Shown here: one piece after another, positions 45,430 to 53,749 of the stretch
Layout of the letters: each line of letters starts with the position of its first letter
Numbering within the stretch: position 1 is the first letter of the stretch
Assembly (NCBI RefSeq): GCF_003646465.1
Contig: NZ_QZEX01000006.1
Span: forward strand, 229,624 to 293,623
Direction of reading: 5' to 3'
From: Chachezhania antarctica
GTDB lineage: Bacteria; Pseudomonadota; Alphaproteobacteria; Rhodobacterales; Rhodobacteraceae
DNA: 64,000 nucleotides
Translations under genes and position numbers: made by a program
Notes under the pieces: model-generated
Seen by the model: the letters and a program-made list of their open reading frames with translations, nothing else
The model's database searches: none
What the model was told of the DNA's origin: nothing

Positions 45430-46509
45430 ATGAACAAGGTTGTTTCCAGGGATCAGACCGCGCTCACGATCGAAGACGCAGCGCTGCCGGTGATCGACGT
45501 GTCGGGGCTGTTCACGGGCAATCCCGACGACACCGCGACGGTCGCGGCCGAGCTGGGGCAGGCGGCGCGGACCTCGGGCTTTTTCTACATGACGGGCCAC
45601 GGCATCCCGCAGGCCATGATCGACGATCTGTTCGCCGCGTCGAAGGCGTTCCATGAGAGATCCCGCAGCTACAAGATGAAGTACTGGTGCGGCTTCACCA
45701 CCCATCACCGCGGCTATGTCCCGTTCGAGGAAAACGGCTCGGACTTCCCGAAGACGATCAATTTCAACGAAGCCTGGGACATGTCGTTCGAGGCGCCGGC
45801 GGATCACCCCGATTACATTGCCGGATGGCGCATGACCGGCCCCAATGTCTGGCCCGACATCCCCGGCTGGAAGGAGACGGTATCGACGTACTATGACACT
45901 GCCTTCGCGCTGGGCCTGAAGCTGCTGGACGCGCTGGCGCTGGAACTGGGCGTCGATCCTGCCGACCTGCGCCAGCACATCACGTGCCCCACCTCGCAAC
46001 TGCGGATGCTGCGTTACATCGAGAACGACCATCCGGCCACGAAGGAGGCGGTGGGCATCGGCGCGCATTCCGATTTCGAATGCTTCACGCTGCTGCTGCA
46101 GGGCGGCCCCGGCCTGCAGGTGATGAACGCCGATGACGTCTGGATAGAAGCCCCGCCGATCCCCGGGACCTTCATCGTCAATATCGGTGACGTGTTCGAG
46201 GCATGGTCCGGCGGGCAGTTCAAATCCACCCAGCACCGGGTCGTGAATACCGGGCGCGAACGCTATTCCTTCCCGCTGTTCTTCGGGCTGGATTACCACG
46301 CCGTGATCGAACCGCTGGAGAAATTCCGCACGCCCGAGGCGATGGAAAAGTACCCGCCCATGGTGGCCGGCAACCACCTGATGCGGATGACGACGAACGG
46401 GTTCCGCTACATGGCCGATGCCCGCCGCGCAGGCGAGTTCACGCCGGATTACGAGATCCCCGACGAAAACCCCTTCAAGCGCGAGGCGAAGGACCCCGCA
46501 CGCGCATGA
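45430..46509 (+). CDS. 2-oxoglutarate/Fe(II) oxygenase, isopenicillin N synthase family
   Basis: 359 residues. N-terminal DIOX_N region (LPVIDVSGLF, TSGFFYMTGHGIP) and the C-terminal jelly-roll with iron ligands His213-x-Asp215 (GAHSDFECFT) and His269 (STQHRVVN), and the 2-oxoglutarate-binding Arg278-x-Ser280 (RYS). Such enzymes hydroxylate small molecules. Relatives in plants and bacteria include guanidine-releasing arginine/homoarginine hydroxylases, ethylene-forming enzyme and others. The divergent polyamine-type transporter and cysteine hydrolase suggest it acts on an imported nitrogen compound. The substrate is unknown. Confidence 0.9.
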   Translation: MNKVVSRDQTALTIEDAALPVIDVSGLFTGNPDDTATVAAELGQAARTSGFFYMTGHGIPQAMIDDLFAASKAFHERSRSYKMKYWCGFTTHHRGYVPFEENGSDFPKTINFNEAWDMSFEAPADHPDYIAGWRMTGPNVWPDIPGWKETVSTYYDTAFALGLKLLDALALELGVDPADLRQHITCPTSQLRMLRYIENDHPATKEAVGIGAHSDFECFTLLLQGGPGLQVMNADDVWIEAPPIPGTFIVNIGDVFEAWSGGQFKSTQHRVVNTGRERYSFPLFFGLDYHAVIEPLEKFRTPEAMEKYPPMVAGNHLMRMTTNGFRYMADARRAGEFTPDYEIPDENPFKREAKDPARA

Positions 46510-46952
46510 TCCCCCATCCCGATTTCGCCAGCCGATCGATGCCACGGGTGGCGAAGGTGTCGGGCCTGACGCTGTCCCCGCTGGGCCCGGACGATCTCGA
46601 CGAGGATTTCGAGGCGGTCTCGACCAGCGAGGAAAAGCTGACGGGCGTCTTCGGCGACGACTGGCCCCAAGGCCTGACGCGGGACGAGAACGCGCTGGAC
46701 CTTGCGTGGCACCTGAAGGAGTTCGACCTTGCCCGGTCCTTCGCGTGGACGATCCGGGACGCCTCGGGGCGGTATCTTGGCTGCGCCTACCTGATGCCCG
46801 ACCCGGGCGCGCGCGGCCGTGCCGACGCATGGGTCTGGTTCCGCGTCGATGCGCTGTCAGAGGCGGCCGAGACGGTGGCGATCCTCGCGATCCACGATTG
46901 GCTGCGCACGGCCTCGCCCGTCACGGTGCGCTTTCCGCAGAACGCGATCTGA
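46506..46952 (+). CDS. Small GNAT-like acetyltransferase
   Basis: 148 residues. It starts by ATGA overlap with the oxygenase stop, so it is co-translated. The body (LTLSPLGPDDLDEDFEAV..., FAWTIRDASGRYLGCAYLMPD, ADAWVWFRVDALSE) resembles a GNAT fold, but the acetyl-CoA loop is not clear. Function unknown; likely connected with the oxygenase pathway. Confidence 0.65.
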   Translation: MIPHPDFASRSMPRVAKVSGLTLSPLGPDDLDEDFEAVSTSEEKLTGVFGDDWPQGLTRDENALDLAWHLKEFDLARSFAWTIRDASGRYLGCAYLMPDPGARGRADAWVWFRVDALSEAAETVAILAIHDWLRTASPVTVRFPQNAI

Positions 46953-46954
46953 TC

Positions 46955-47560
46955 TCAGCCGGGTTTGCGGGCCACGAAGTCCACCAGCGCCGACAGGCCG
47001 GAATGGCCGGGGCCTTCATCGACCTCGTGATCGTAATCGGCGGCGTGCAGGATCTCCATCTCCGGGAAGGCCTGCGCCAGCATGTCGACGGTGTACATGT
47101 TTTCCACCTGCGGCGGCCCGCCGGTGCCATAGCCCACCTGCCGGGGCGCATAGCCGTGGAGGAGCAGCAGGCCCCCGGGTCGCACCGCTCGTTCCAGCCA
47201 TCCGAAAAGCTGCTCTCGCAGATCGGGCGGGGCGAACTGGATGAAGATGCCAACGACGGCGTCATGTGTCCGGGACCAGTCCCAGTGCTCGATCCCGCTT
47301 TCGTGGAAATCCACCGACACGCCCCGGTCAGCCGCCAGCCCGCGTGCCTTTTCCAATCCGACTGTTGAAGCATCGAAGGCCGTCACCTGATGCCCCAGCC
47401 CGGCGAGATGGACCGAATTCCGGCCCTCGCCATCGGCCACGCACAGAACCCGGGACGCATCGGGGATGCGCCCGGCCTCGCGTTTCAGGAAATCCGCGGG
47501 CGCTGTCCCGAACAGAAACCCGTCTGCCGCGTAGCGGTTGTCCCAGTTCATACCTGTCAT
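46955..47560 (-). CDS. Class I SAM-dependent methyltransferase (TehB-like)
   Basis: 201 residues. It starts MNWDNRYAADGFLFGTAPADFL, the usual N-terminus of the TehB/SAM group. SAM motif I is degenerate: VLCVADGEGRNSVHLAGLG; motif II VTAFDASTVGLEKA. TehB-type proteins detoxify tellurite or methylate thiols; the real substrate here is not known. Converges with the upstream gene. Confidence 0.87.
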   Translation of the reverse strand: MTGMNWDNRYAADGFLFGTAPADFLKREAGRIPDASRVLCVADGEGRNSVHLAGLGHQVTAFDASTVGLEKARGLAADRGVSVDFHESGIEHWDWSRTHDAVVGIFIQFAPPDLREQLFGWLERAVRPGGLLLLHGYAPRQVGYGTGGPPQVENMYTVDMLAQAFPEMEILHAADYDHEVDEGPGHSGLSALVDFVARKPG

Positions 47561-47635
47561 GGTCGGTCCCCCGTGTTGCTACCAATCTAGGTCGGGATTG
47601 CCGAAATGATACCCCGGTGGCAGGGCGCACCGGCG

Positions 47636-47720
47636 CAAGGGGCGCTGCCCCCGTCCGAGCCTTCGGCTCGGACTCCCCCGGAGTATTTGGGAAGAGAAGA
47701 ACAGGGGAGGGGAATCCGGC
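47636..47720 (+). repeat. REP-like element copy B (GAGTATTTGGG family)
   Basis: Hairpin GTCCGAGCC-TTC-GGCTCGGAC (47653-47673), then GAGTATTTGGGAAGAGAAG (47681-47699) running on through AACAGGGGA. The core matches copy A at 20452-20480. It fills the gap between the methyltransferase and recR. Confidence 0.65.
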
Positions 47721-47738
47721 ACCCGGAGAAGCGGCGGG

Positions 47739-48332
47739 TCAGAGATCCTTCCGCGCGCGCATGGCGGCGGTGATGGTGCCATCGTCGAGATAGTCGAGCT
47801 CGCCGCCGATGGGCACGCCCTGCGCCAGCGAGGTCAGCCGCGCGCGGCCGTCGAGCTGGTCGGCGATGTAGTGGGCCGTGGTCTGCCCGTCGACGGTGGC
47901 GTTGAGGGCAAGGATGACTTCGGTGATGCCTTCGTTGGTCACACGGTCGACGAGGCGCGGGATGCGCAGATCCTCCGGCCCGATGGAATCGAGCGCGGAC
48001 AGCGTGCCGCCCAGAACGTGATACCGGCCCTTGAACGCGGTGGAGCGTTCCATCGCCCAGAGATCGGCCACGTCTTCGACCACGCAGAGTTCGCCATTGG
48101 CGCGGGCCTCGTTCCGGCAGATGTCGCAGACATCCTGCGTGCCGACATTGCCGCAGTTCAGGCATTCGCGGGCGGTTTCCGCCACTTCGGCCATGGCATC
48201 GGCCAAGGGATGCAGCAGCAGCGCGCGCTTGCGGATCAGGTGCAGCACGGCCCGCCGGGCCGAGCGGGGGCCAAGCCCCGGCAGCTTGGCCATCAGCGCG
48301 ATCAGGGTCTCGATGGGGTCAGATTCTGCCAT
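47739..48332 (-). CDS. recR: Recombination mediator protein RecR
   Basis: 197 residues. Helix-hairpin-helix ([17 protein letters not shown]), zinc finger C-x2-C...C-x2-C ([16 protein letters not shown]) and the Toprim domain. With RecFO it loads RecA at gaps. Third gene of dnaX-ybaB-recR. Confidence 0.97.
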   Translation of the reverse strand: MAESDPIETLIALMAKLPGLGPRSARRAVLHLIRKRALLLHPLADAMAEVAETARECLNCGNVGTQDVCDICRNEARANGELCVVEDVADLWAMERSTAFKGRYHVLGGTLSALDSIGPEDLRIPRLVDRVTNEGITEVILALNATVDGQTTAHYIADQLDGRARLTSLAQGVPIGGELDYLDDGTITAAMRARKDL

Positions 48333-48357
48333 GGGGTCCGAAGACGTGCCGTTCCGG

Positions 48358-48702
48358 TCAGAACGGCAGCTTCATGTCCTTGGGAAGGCCCAGGCTTTCG
48401 GTCAGCTTCGCCATTTCCTGCTGGCTGCGTTCCTGCGCCTTGACCTGCGCGTCCTTGATCGCGGCGACGATCAGGTCTTCGACCATTTCCTTTTCGCTGG
48501 CGACAAGGATCGACGGATCGATGTCCAGCGCCTTCAGCTCACCCTTGGCCGAGGTGGTGGCGGTGACCAGACCGGCGCCGGATTCGCCCACGACGTTGAT
48601 GTTCGCCATTTCCTCCTGCAGCTCGCCCATCTTGGACTGCATGTCCTTGGCCGCCTGCATCATCTTGGCCATGTCGCCAAGACCGCCCAATCCTTTCAGC
48701 AT
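48358..48702 (-). CDS. YbaB/EbfC nucleoid-associated protein
   Basis: 114 residues from ATG 48702 ([15 protein letters not shown]), which has an AAAGGA site 6 bases before it; two earlier in-frame ATGs (48717, 48708) would add 5 or 3 residues. Typical helical N-terminus and [18 protein letters not shown] core. Binds DNA as a dimer. Between dnaX and recR, as in most bacteria. Confidence 0.95.
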   Translation of the reverse strand: MLKGLGGLGDMAKMMQAAKDMQSKMGELQEEMANINVVGESGAGLVTATTSAKGELKALDIDPSILVASEKEMVEDLIVAAIKDAQVKAQERSQQEMAKLTESLGLPKDMKLPF

Positions 48703-48778
48703 GTTCATTCCTTTCATGGCGGGGCGCGCGCGGCCCCTTTGGCCTTAGGTGATATGCACGCCGGGCGGTCCCTACAAG

Positions 48779-48814
48779 GGGCAGATCGGTGGGCAGATCG
48801 GTGGGCGGATCAGT
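48779..48814. repeat. Three tandem 12-bp repeats over the dnaX stop
   Basis: GGGCAGATCGGT twice (48779-48790, 48791-48802), then GGGCGGATCAGT (48803-48814), which includes the dnaX stop codon. Probably a small slippage expansion. Confidence 0.6.
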
Positions 48815-50570
48815 CGTCTTCGAACGGATCCCATTCATCGGGCACTTCGGGCAGGGCTTCGACCTCGGCCTCGTTGGCGATGTCCTGTGCCGTGCGGATG
48901 GCCGTGATCCTGGCCTGCGGGAAGCGGGCGAGCACGGCTTGTACCATCGGGTGCGCCTCGGCCTCCTCGCGCCGGGCGGTCTCCGCGGCGTTGGTGACCT
49001 CGGCTATCGTGGGCTTGCCGCCGTCCGACACCACCGAGACGGCCCAGCGGTTGCCCGTCCACGCCTGCAACCGGGCGCCAAGGCGCTGGGACAGGTCGCG
49101 CGCGGCGTCGGGTGCCGGTTCGAATTCGATCCGGCCGGGCTGGTAGGAGACGAGCCGCACGCCGGTTTCGACATCGACCAGCAGCTTCACGTCGCGGTGG
49201 GAACGGATGAGCTCAACCACATGGTGGAAGGTCGGGTAATGGGAGAGCGCGGTGGCCGCATCGGCCTGCGCCAGCTGGGCCGTGGGCGCGCCGGAGGAGG
49301 ACGAGACCGACCGCCGGACATGCTGCTGGGCGGGCGCTTCGGCGCGCGGCCCGCCGGGGCCGGGCCCTGCGGGCGCAGATGACGACCCGTGGTTTCCGGT
49401 CGGCAGGACCGGCGCGTCCTTCAGCGTGCGCACGAGGTCCTCGGGCGCGGGGAGGTCGGCCACGTGGGTCAACCGGATCACGGCCATTTCGGCCGCCATC
49501 ATCGCATTGGGGGCGGCGGCGACTTCCTCCAGCGCCTTCAGCAGCATCTGCCACATCCGCGTCAGCGCGCGCATGGGCAGGGCTTCGGCCATGGTCACGC
49601 CGCGGTCGCGCTCGTCCGGCGACACGGTCGGATCTTCCGCCGCATCCGGCGTGATCTTGACGACGGAAATCCAGTGCGTGATCTCGGCCAGATCGCGCAG
49701 GACGGCCATCGGATCGGCGCCTTCGGCATATTGCGCGCCCAGTTCCTGCAGTGCGCCCGCGGCATCGCCCTTCAGGATCATGTCCATCAGGTCGAGCACG
49801 CGGCCCCGGTCTGCCAGACCCAGCATCGCGCGGACCTGTTCGGCGGTGGTCTCGCCCGCGCCGTGGCTGATCGCCTGGTCCAGAAGCGAAGTCGCGTCGC
49901 GGGCCGAGCCTTCGGCGGCGCGCGTGATCAGCGCCAGCGCGTCGCCCGAGATCTGCGCGCCCTCCGCCGTGGCGATGCGCTGCAGAAGGCCGATCATGTC
50001 CTCGGGCTCGATCCTTCGCAGGTCGAAACGCTGGCAGCGCGACAGCACGGTGACCGGCACCTTGCGGATTTCGGTCGTGGCAAAGATGAACTTCACGTGG
50101 GCCGGGGGTTCTTCCAGCGTCTTCAAAAGCGCGTTGAACGCGCTTGTCGACAGCATGTGAACCTCGTCGATGATGTAGATCTTGAACCGCGCCTTGGCAG
50201 CCGCGTAGTGAACGCTTTCGATGATCTCGCGGATATCGCCCACGCCGGTGCGCGAGGCCGCGTCCATCTCCATCACGTCGACATGGCGGCCTTCCATGAT
50301 CTCGCGGCAGTTCTCGCACACGCCGCAGGGTTCCGTCGTGGGCGTGCCCGCGCCATCGGGGCCGGTGCAGTTGATGCCCTTGGCGATGATCCGGGCCGTC
50401 GTCGTCTTTCCCGTGCCGCGGATGCCGGTCATGATGAAGGCCTGCGCGATGCGGTCGGCGGCAAACGCGTTCTTCAGCGTGCGCACCATCGCGTCCTGGC
50501 CGACAAGATCGGCGAAGGTTTCCGGACGGTATTTCCGGGCGAGCACCCTGTAGGCTTGTTGGTCTGACAT
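48810..50570 (-). CDS. dnaX: DNA polymerase III subunit gamma/tau
   Basis: 586 residues. Clamp-loader ATPase: Walker A GIRGTGKTTTARIIAKGINC, zinc-binding CGVCENC, Walker B-like IYIIDEVHMLS, sensor 1 FATTEIRKVPVTVLSRCQ. Domain III and a Pro/Ala-rich linker lead to the tau-type C-terminus, ending in an acidic tail (DEWDPFEDD). No clear frameshift signal for a separate gamma was seen. Confidence 0.97.
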   Translation of the reverse strand: MSDQQAYRVLARKYRPETFADLVGQDAMVRTLKNAFAADRIAQAFIMTGIRGTGKTTTARIIAKGINCTGPDGAGTPTTEPCGVCENCREIMEGRHVDVMEMDAASRTGVGDIREIIESVHYAAAKARFKIYIIDEVHMLSTSAFNALLKTLEEPPAHVKFIFATTEIRKVPVTVLSRCQRFDLRRIEPEDMIGLLQRIATAEGAQISGDALALITRAAEGSARDATSLLDQAISHGAGETTAEQVRAMLGLADRGRVLDLMDMILKGDAAGALQELGAQYAEGADPMAVLRDLAEITHWISVVKITPDAAEDPTVSPDERDRGVTMAEALPMRALTRMWQMLLKALEEVAAAPNAMMAAEMAVIRLTHVADLPAPEDLVRTLKDAPVLPTGNHGSSSAPAGPGPGGPRAEAPAQQHVRRSVSSSSGAPTAQLAQADAATALSHYPTFHHVVELIRSHRDVKLLVDVETGVRLVSYQPGRIEFEPAPDAARDLSQRLGARLQAWTGNRWAVSVVSDGGKPTIAEVTNAAETARREEAEAHPMVQAVLARFPQARITAIRTAQDIANEAEVEALPEVPDEWDPFEDD

Positions 50571-50822
50571 CTCGATTCCGGGGCTAGGGGGTCGCGGCAG
50601 AGTACGGCCTGTGCCGTGCCGAACGCAACCGCTGCCGCGCGCGTCATGTGACAGCGGTCTTGCCGGGCGGCCGCGTCATGGCCTATGTCTGGCCGTGGCC
50701 GCTTGGGGGCGGCCTCCGGGTCCGCGGACAGTCGTATCGACACCCTCTTTCTCGACCGACATATCATTCGGTTGATCTCCAGCCCGGCCGGCGGACCATC
50801 GGGCGTTCAGAGAGGGAAACCG

Positions 50823-52322
50823 ATGTCGAATTCCATCGAACAGTTGCGCCGTGGGGCCAAGGCCCTGCGGAAGGCGTATAAGGCGGGCGACGCGGAGGCG
50901 CGGGCGCGTGTTGCGGACGTATTGTCCGTCGATGGCGATCTGCGCCACGCCGACGCGCTGCATGTCATCGCGCGGGAGGCGGGTTTCGCGTCGTGGCCGA
51001 AGCTGAAATTCGCACTTGAAACGGCCGTGATGGACCGCGCAGGCAAAGCCGCGCGGCTGGCCGATGCGCTGTATCACGGGCGCGGCTGGAAGGTGGAGGC
51101 GCTGCTGGCCGAAACGCCCGATCTGGGCCGGGACAGCCTTGGGCTGGCGGTGGCGTCCTACGACGTGGCCGAGGTGCGGCGGCGGCTGGCGCAGGCGCCA
51201 GAGGCCGCCCTGCAGTCTGAACAGTGTCGCCGCCCGATCCTGCACCTGGCCTTTTCGCGATATCATCAATGCGGCGGCGCTGAAGCCGACATGCTGGCCG
51301 TGGCCGAGACGCTCCGCGCGGCGGGGGCCGATGTGAATGACGGCGTGCCGGTGGAGGAGGGGAGCGATCACCGGCTCTCGGCCCTATATGGCGCCATCGG
51401 GCACGGGGCCAACATGGCGCTGGCGGAATGGCTGCTGGCACAGGGCGCCGATCCGAACGATGGCGAGTCGCTCTATCACGCGACCGAGATGGGGCATGCG
51501 CGGGGCGTGGCGCTGCTGCTGGCCCACGGGGCGCAGGCAGAGGGCACGAACGCGTTGCTGCGGGCGATGGATTTCGACGATGCCGGGATGGTGAGGATGA
51601 TCCTGGAAACGGGGCTGGACCCGGACGAGGGGATCGTTCCCGCCTTGCCCCATGCCGCGCGGCGGATGTGCGGGGCAGAGGTCGTGTCGCTTCTGCTAAC
51701 CCATGGCGCGCGGGCCGAGGCCGTCTGGGAGGGGCATTCCGCCTACGCCTGGGCGCGGGTCTACGGGAACCGGGCAATGGCCGCGGCGATGGAGGGGGCC
51801 GGGACCATGTCACCGTTGACGGACATCGAGGCGCAGCTGGCGCGGGCGGCGGACGGGGTGGAGCAGCCACGGGACTGGATCGACATGGACCCGCTGGGGC
51901 CGGAGATGCGACGGCTTCTGTGTCGTCTGGCCGGGCGCGACGGGACGCTCGCTCACATGCAGCGGCTGGTCGCGATGGGGTTCGATGCGAACGAGACCGA
52001 GGAAATGGGCCTGCCGCCGCTGCATGTCGCGGGATGGGAAGGAATGGCAGAGCCGTTCGCCTTATTCCTGACCTTGCGGCCGGATCTGGGCCACACCAAC
52101 CGCTTTGGCGGGACGGTGTTTTCGACGATCCTGCACGGGTCGGCGAATTGCCCGGCCCGGAAGAACCGCGATCATGTCGGCTGCATGGAACTGGCCTTGC
52201 AGCAGGGCATAGCCCTGCCGCGGCGGGCGCTGGATGTTGCGGGCGAGACGCGGATGCGGGATTTTCTGGCAGACTGGGCGGAGCGTTATCCGGGACAGGT
52301 GGTGGAGGACGGGATCGTCTAG
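50823..52322 (+). CDS. Ankyrin-repeat protein
   Basis: 499 residues. Residues about 150-330 and 375-430 show ankyrin-like units (ADMLAVAETLRAAGADVNDGVP, ALAEWLLAQGADPNDGE, VVSLLLTHGARAEAV). The N-terminal segment (IEQLRRGAKALRKAYKAGDAEARARVAD) is shared by a group of bacterial ankyrin proteins. No enzyme domain or export signal. Start ATG 50823 follows AGAGGG. Probable protein-binding role; partner unknown. Confidence 0.85.
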   Translation: MSNSIEQLRRGAKALRKAYKAGDAEARARVADVLSVDGDLRHADALHVIAREAGFASWPKLKFALETAVMDRAGKAARLADALYHGRGWKVEALLAETPDLGRDSLGLAVASYDVAEVRRRLAQAPEAALQSEQCRRPILHLAFSRYHQCGGAEADMLAVAETLRAAGADVNDGVPVEEGSDHRLSALYGAIGHGANMALAEWLLAQGADPNDGESLYHATEMGHARGVALLLAHGAQAEGTNALLRAMDFDDAGMVRMILETGLDPDEGIVPALPHAARRMCGAEVVSLLLTHGARAEAVWEGHSAYAWARVYGNRAMAAAMEGAGTMSPLTDIEAQLARAADGVEQPRDWIDMDPLGPEMRRLLCRLAGRDGTLAHMQRLVAMGFDANETEEMGLPPLHVAGWEGMAEPFALFLTLRPDLGHTNRFGGTVFSTILHGSANCPARKNRDHVGCMELALQQGIALPRRALDVAGETRMRDFLADWAERYPGQVVEDGIV

Positions 52323-52343
52323 CGCCCGGTCTGTCGCCTCAAG

Positions 52344-52430
52344 GCGGGCGGCGCGCATTTCGGCCCGCCCGCCTAGCCCCCGGCGGATCCCCTTGCAGGG
52401 ATTCACCTTGCCGAAATGCGCGCCGCCCGC
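52344..52430. terminator. Long inverted repeat between convergent genes
   Basis: The 20 bases at 52344-52363 are the exact reverse complement of 52411-52430, and the pairing extends one more base inward (52364 with 52410). Arms contain GCGCGCATTTCGG / CCGAAATGCGCGC. The 45-base centre has a smaller hairpin (GGCGGGC/GCCCGCC, sharing the left arm). It lies between the stops of the ankyrin gene and rsgA, so a bidirectional terminator is the likely role. Confidence 0.65.
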
Positions 52431-52456
52431 GGTTATGGGCTGGCCTGCGGCTACCC

Positions 52457-53500
52457 TTAGCGTCCCGGCTTGTGGCGCGTGACCTCGCGCACCATCTTGC
52501 CGAAGCGCTTGTTGCGGGCGCGGGCCTGGGCCGTCGTTTCGGACATGTACCGGTCCTCGCGCTGCAGCTTGCTCCAGCGCTCGTAGCGATCGGCGGCCAA
52601 GGTGCCGTCCGCGATCGCCTGCTGCACCGCGCAGCCCGGTTCGGTCTCGTGGGCGCAGTCGTTGAAGCGGCAATTCGCCACCAAGTCCTCGATGTCGTGG
52701 AAGACCTGCGCGATGCCTTCGGTGGCGTCCGCCATGCCCAGTTCGCGCATGCCGGGCATGTCGATGATCCAGCCGCCGTTCGTCACCTGCCGCATCGTGC
52801 GGGCGGTGGTGGTGTGGCGGCCCTTGGTGTCGCCCTTGCGGTTGCCCTGCACCGCCTCGTCCCCGCCCGTGAGCGTGTTGGTCAGCGATGTCTTGCCCAC
52901 GCCCGAAGATCCCGCCAGCGCAAGCGTCTGGCCGGGCCCCGTCCAGGGCGCCAGCAAGGCCGCCGTTTCGGGATCCCGCGCATCGACGGCCATGGCGGCG
53001 ACGAGGGGCGACAGGCGTTCGGCCTGACGCACCAGCGCGGTCGGGTCGGGGACAAGATCGGCCTTGGTCAGGATCACCAGCGGCACGCAGCCCGCGGACC
53101 CGGCCAGCGCCAGGTAGCGTTCCAGCCGCGCCGGGTTGAAATCGGCATTGCACGAGGTGACGATGCCCAGCGTATCGACATTGGCGGCGATCATCTGGCG
53201 TTTGCCCGTTTCCCCGGCCGCACGGCGCGCCAGAAGCGTTTGCCGATCGAGCACGCGGGTGATGCGGGTGCCATCTGTCAGCACCCAGTCCCCCACGGCC
53301 AGACTGCCGATGGAAAGATCGCTGTCGGTGACAAGAGGCAGGGGGCCGTCTTCGGTGATGACGATCACCCGGTCCCTGGCGATATCGGTGATGCGGACGG
53401 GCGTGCCTTCATCGTCGCCCAGTTGCGACGCAAGGCTGTCGGACCAGCCGAGGCTGGCGAGAAACGTATCGGTCAATGGAGGTATCCCTGGAACGGTCAT
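52457..53500 (-). CDS. rsgA: Ribosome small subunit-dependent GTPase A
   Basis: 347 residues. Circularly permuted GTPase: OB-fold (about 35-100), G4 LTKADLV before G1 GSSGVGKTSL and G3 DMPGMRELG, then a zinc domain (CRFNDCAHETEPGCAV). It assists late 30S maturation. The C-terminus is basic (ARNKRFGKMVREVTRHKPGR). Confidence 0.96.
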   Translation of the reverse strand: MTVPGIPPLTDTFLASLGWSDSLASQLGDDEGTPVRITDIARDRVIVITEDGPLPLVTDSDLSIGSLAVGDWVLTDGTRITRVLDRQTLLARRAAGETGKRQMIAANVDTLGIVTSCNADFNPARLERYLALAGSAGCVPLVILTKADLVPDPTALVRQAERLSPLVAAMAVDARDPETAALLAPWTGPGQTLALAGSSGVGKTSLTNTLTGGDEAVQGNRKGDTKGRHTTTARTMRQVTNGGWIIDMPGMRELGMADATEGIAQVFHDIEDLVANCRFNDCAHETEPGCAVQQAIADGTLAADRYERWSKLQREDRYMSETTAQARARNKRFGKMVREVTRHKPGR

Positions 53501-53608
53501 ACGACGCAGGACGCGCCTGCGGTGACGGCGCCACGAGCATGAAAGCTGGTGGGCACCGGGGTCAGCGGACTACAATCTCCATGAAGTCTAACCCTCCGTT
53601 CAAATGGT

Positions 53609-53702
53609 GAGAGGCTGGACAACGACCCAAGCGGGGCTCGTTACGGCTGCTTCCTTCCGGATCTGACCGGGTTGGCGAGGCGCTCGCCCGCGCCAACCTC
53701 TC
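53609..53702 (-). ncRNA. ffs: Small SRP RNA (4.5S type)
   Basis: About 94 bases. The minus-strand RNA has the universally conserved domain IV core GGTCAGATCCGGAAGGAAGC plus AGCCGTAACG, closed by a terminal stem (GAGAGGTTGG with CCAGCCTCTC). It pairs with Ffh in co-translational targeting of membrane proteins. Ends are estimated from the outer stem. Confidence 0.95.
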
Positions 53703-53749
53703 AACGCGTTACATAGGGGATCTGGCGCCCGGGTTCAAGCCGTGGGCTG

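Noticed and set aside
49389-50567. 392-residue plus-strand ORF opposite dnaX
   Set aside because: dnaX is certain on the other strand; the translation is His/Arg-rich and unlike any family.
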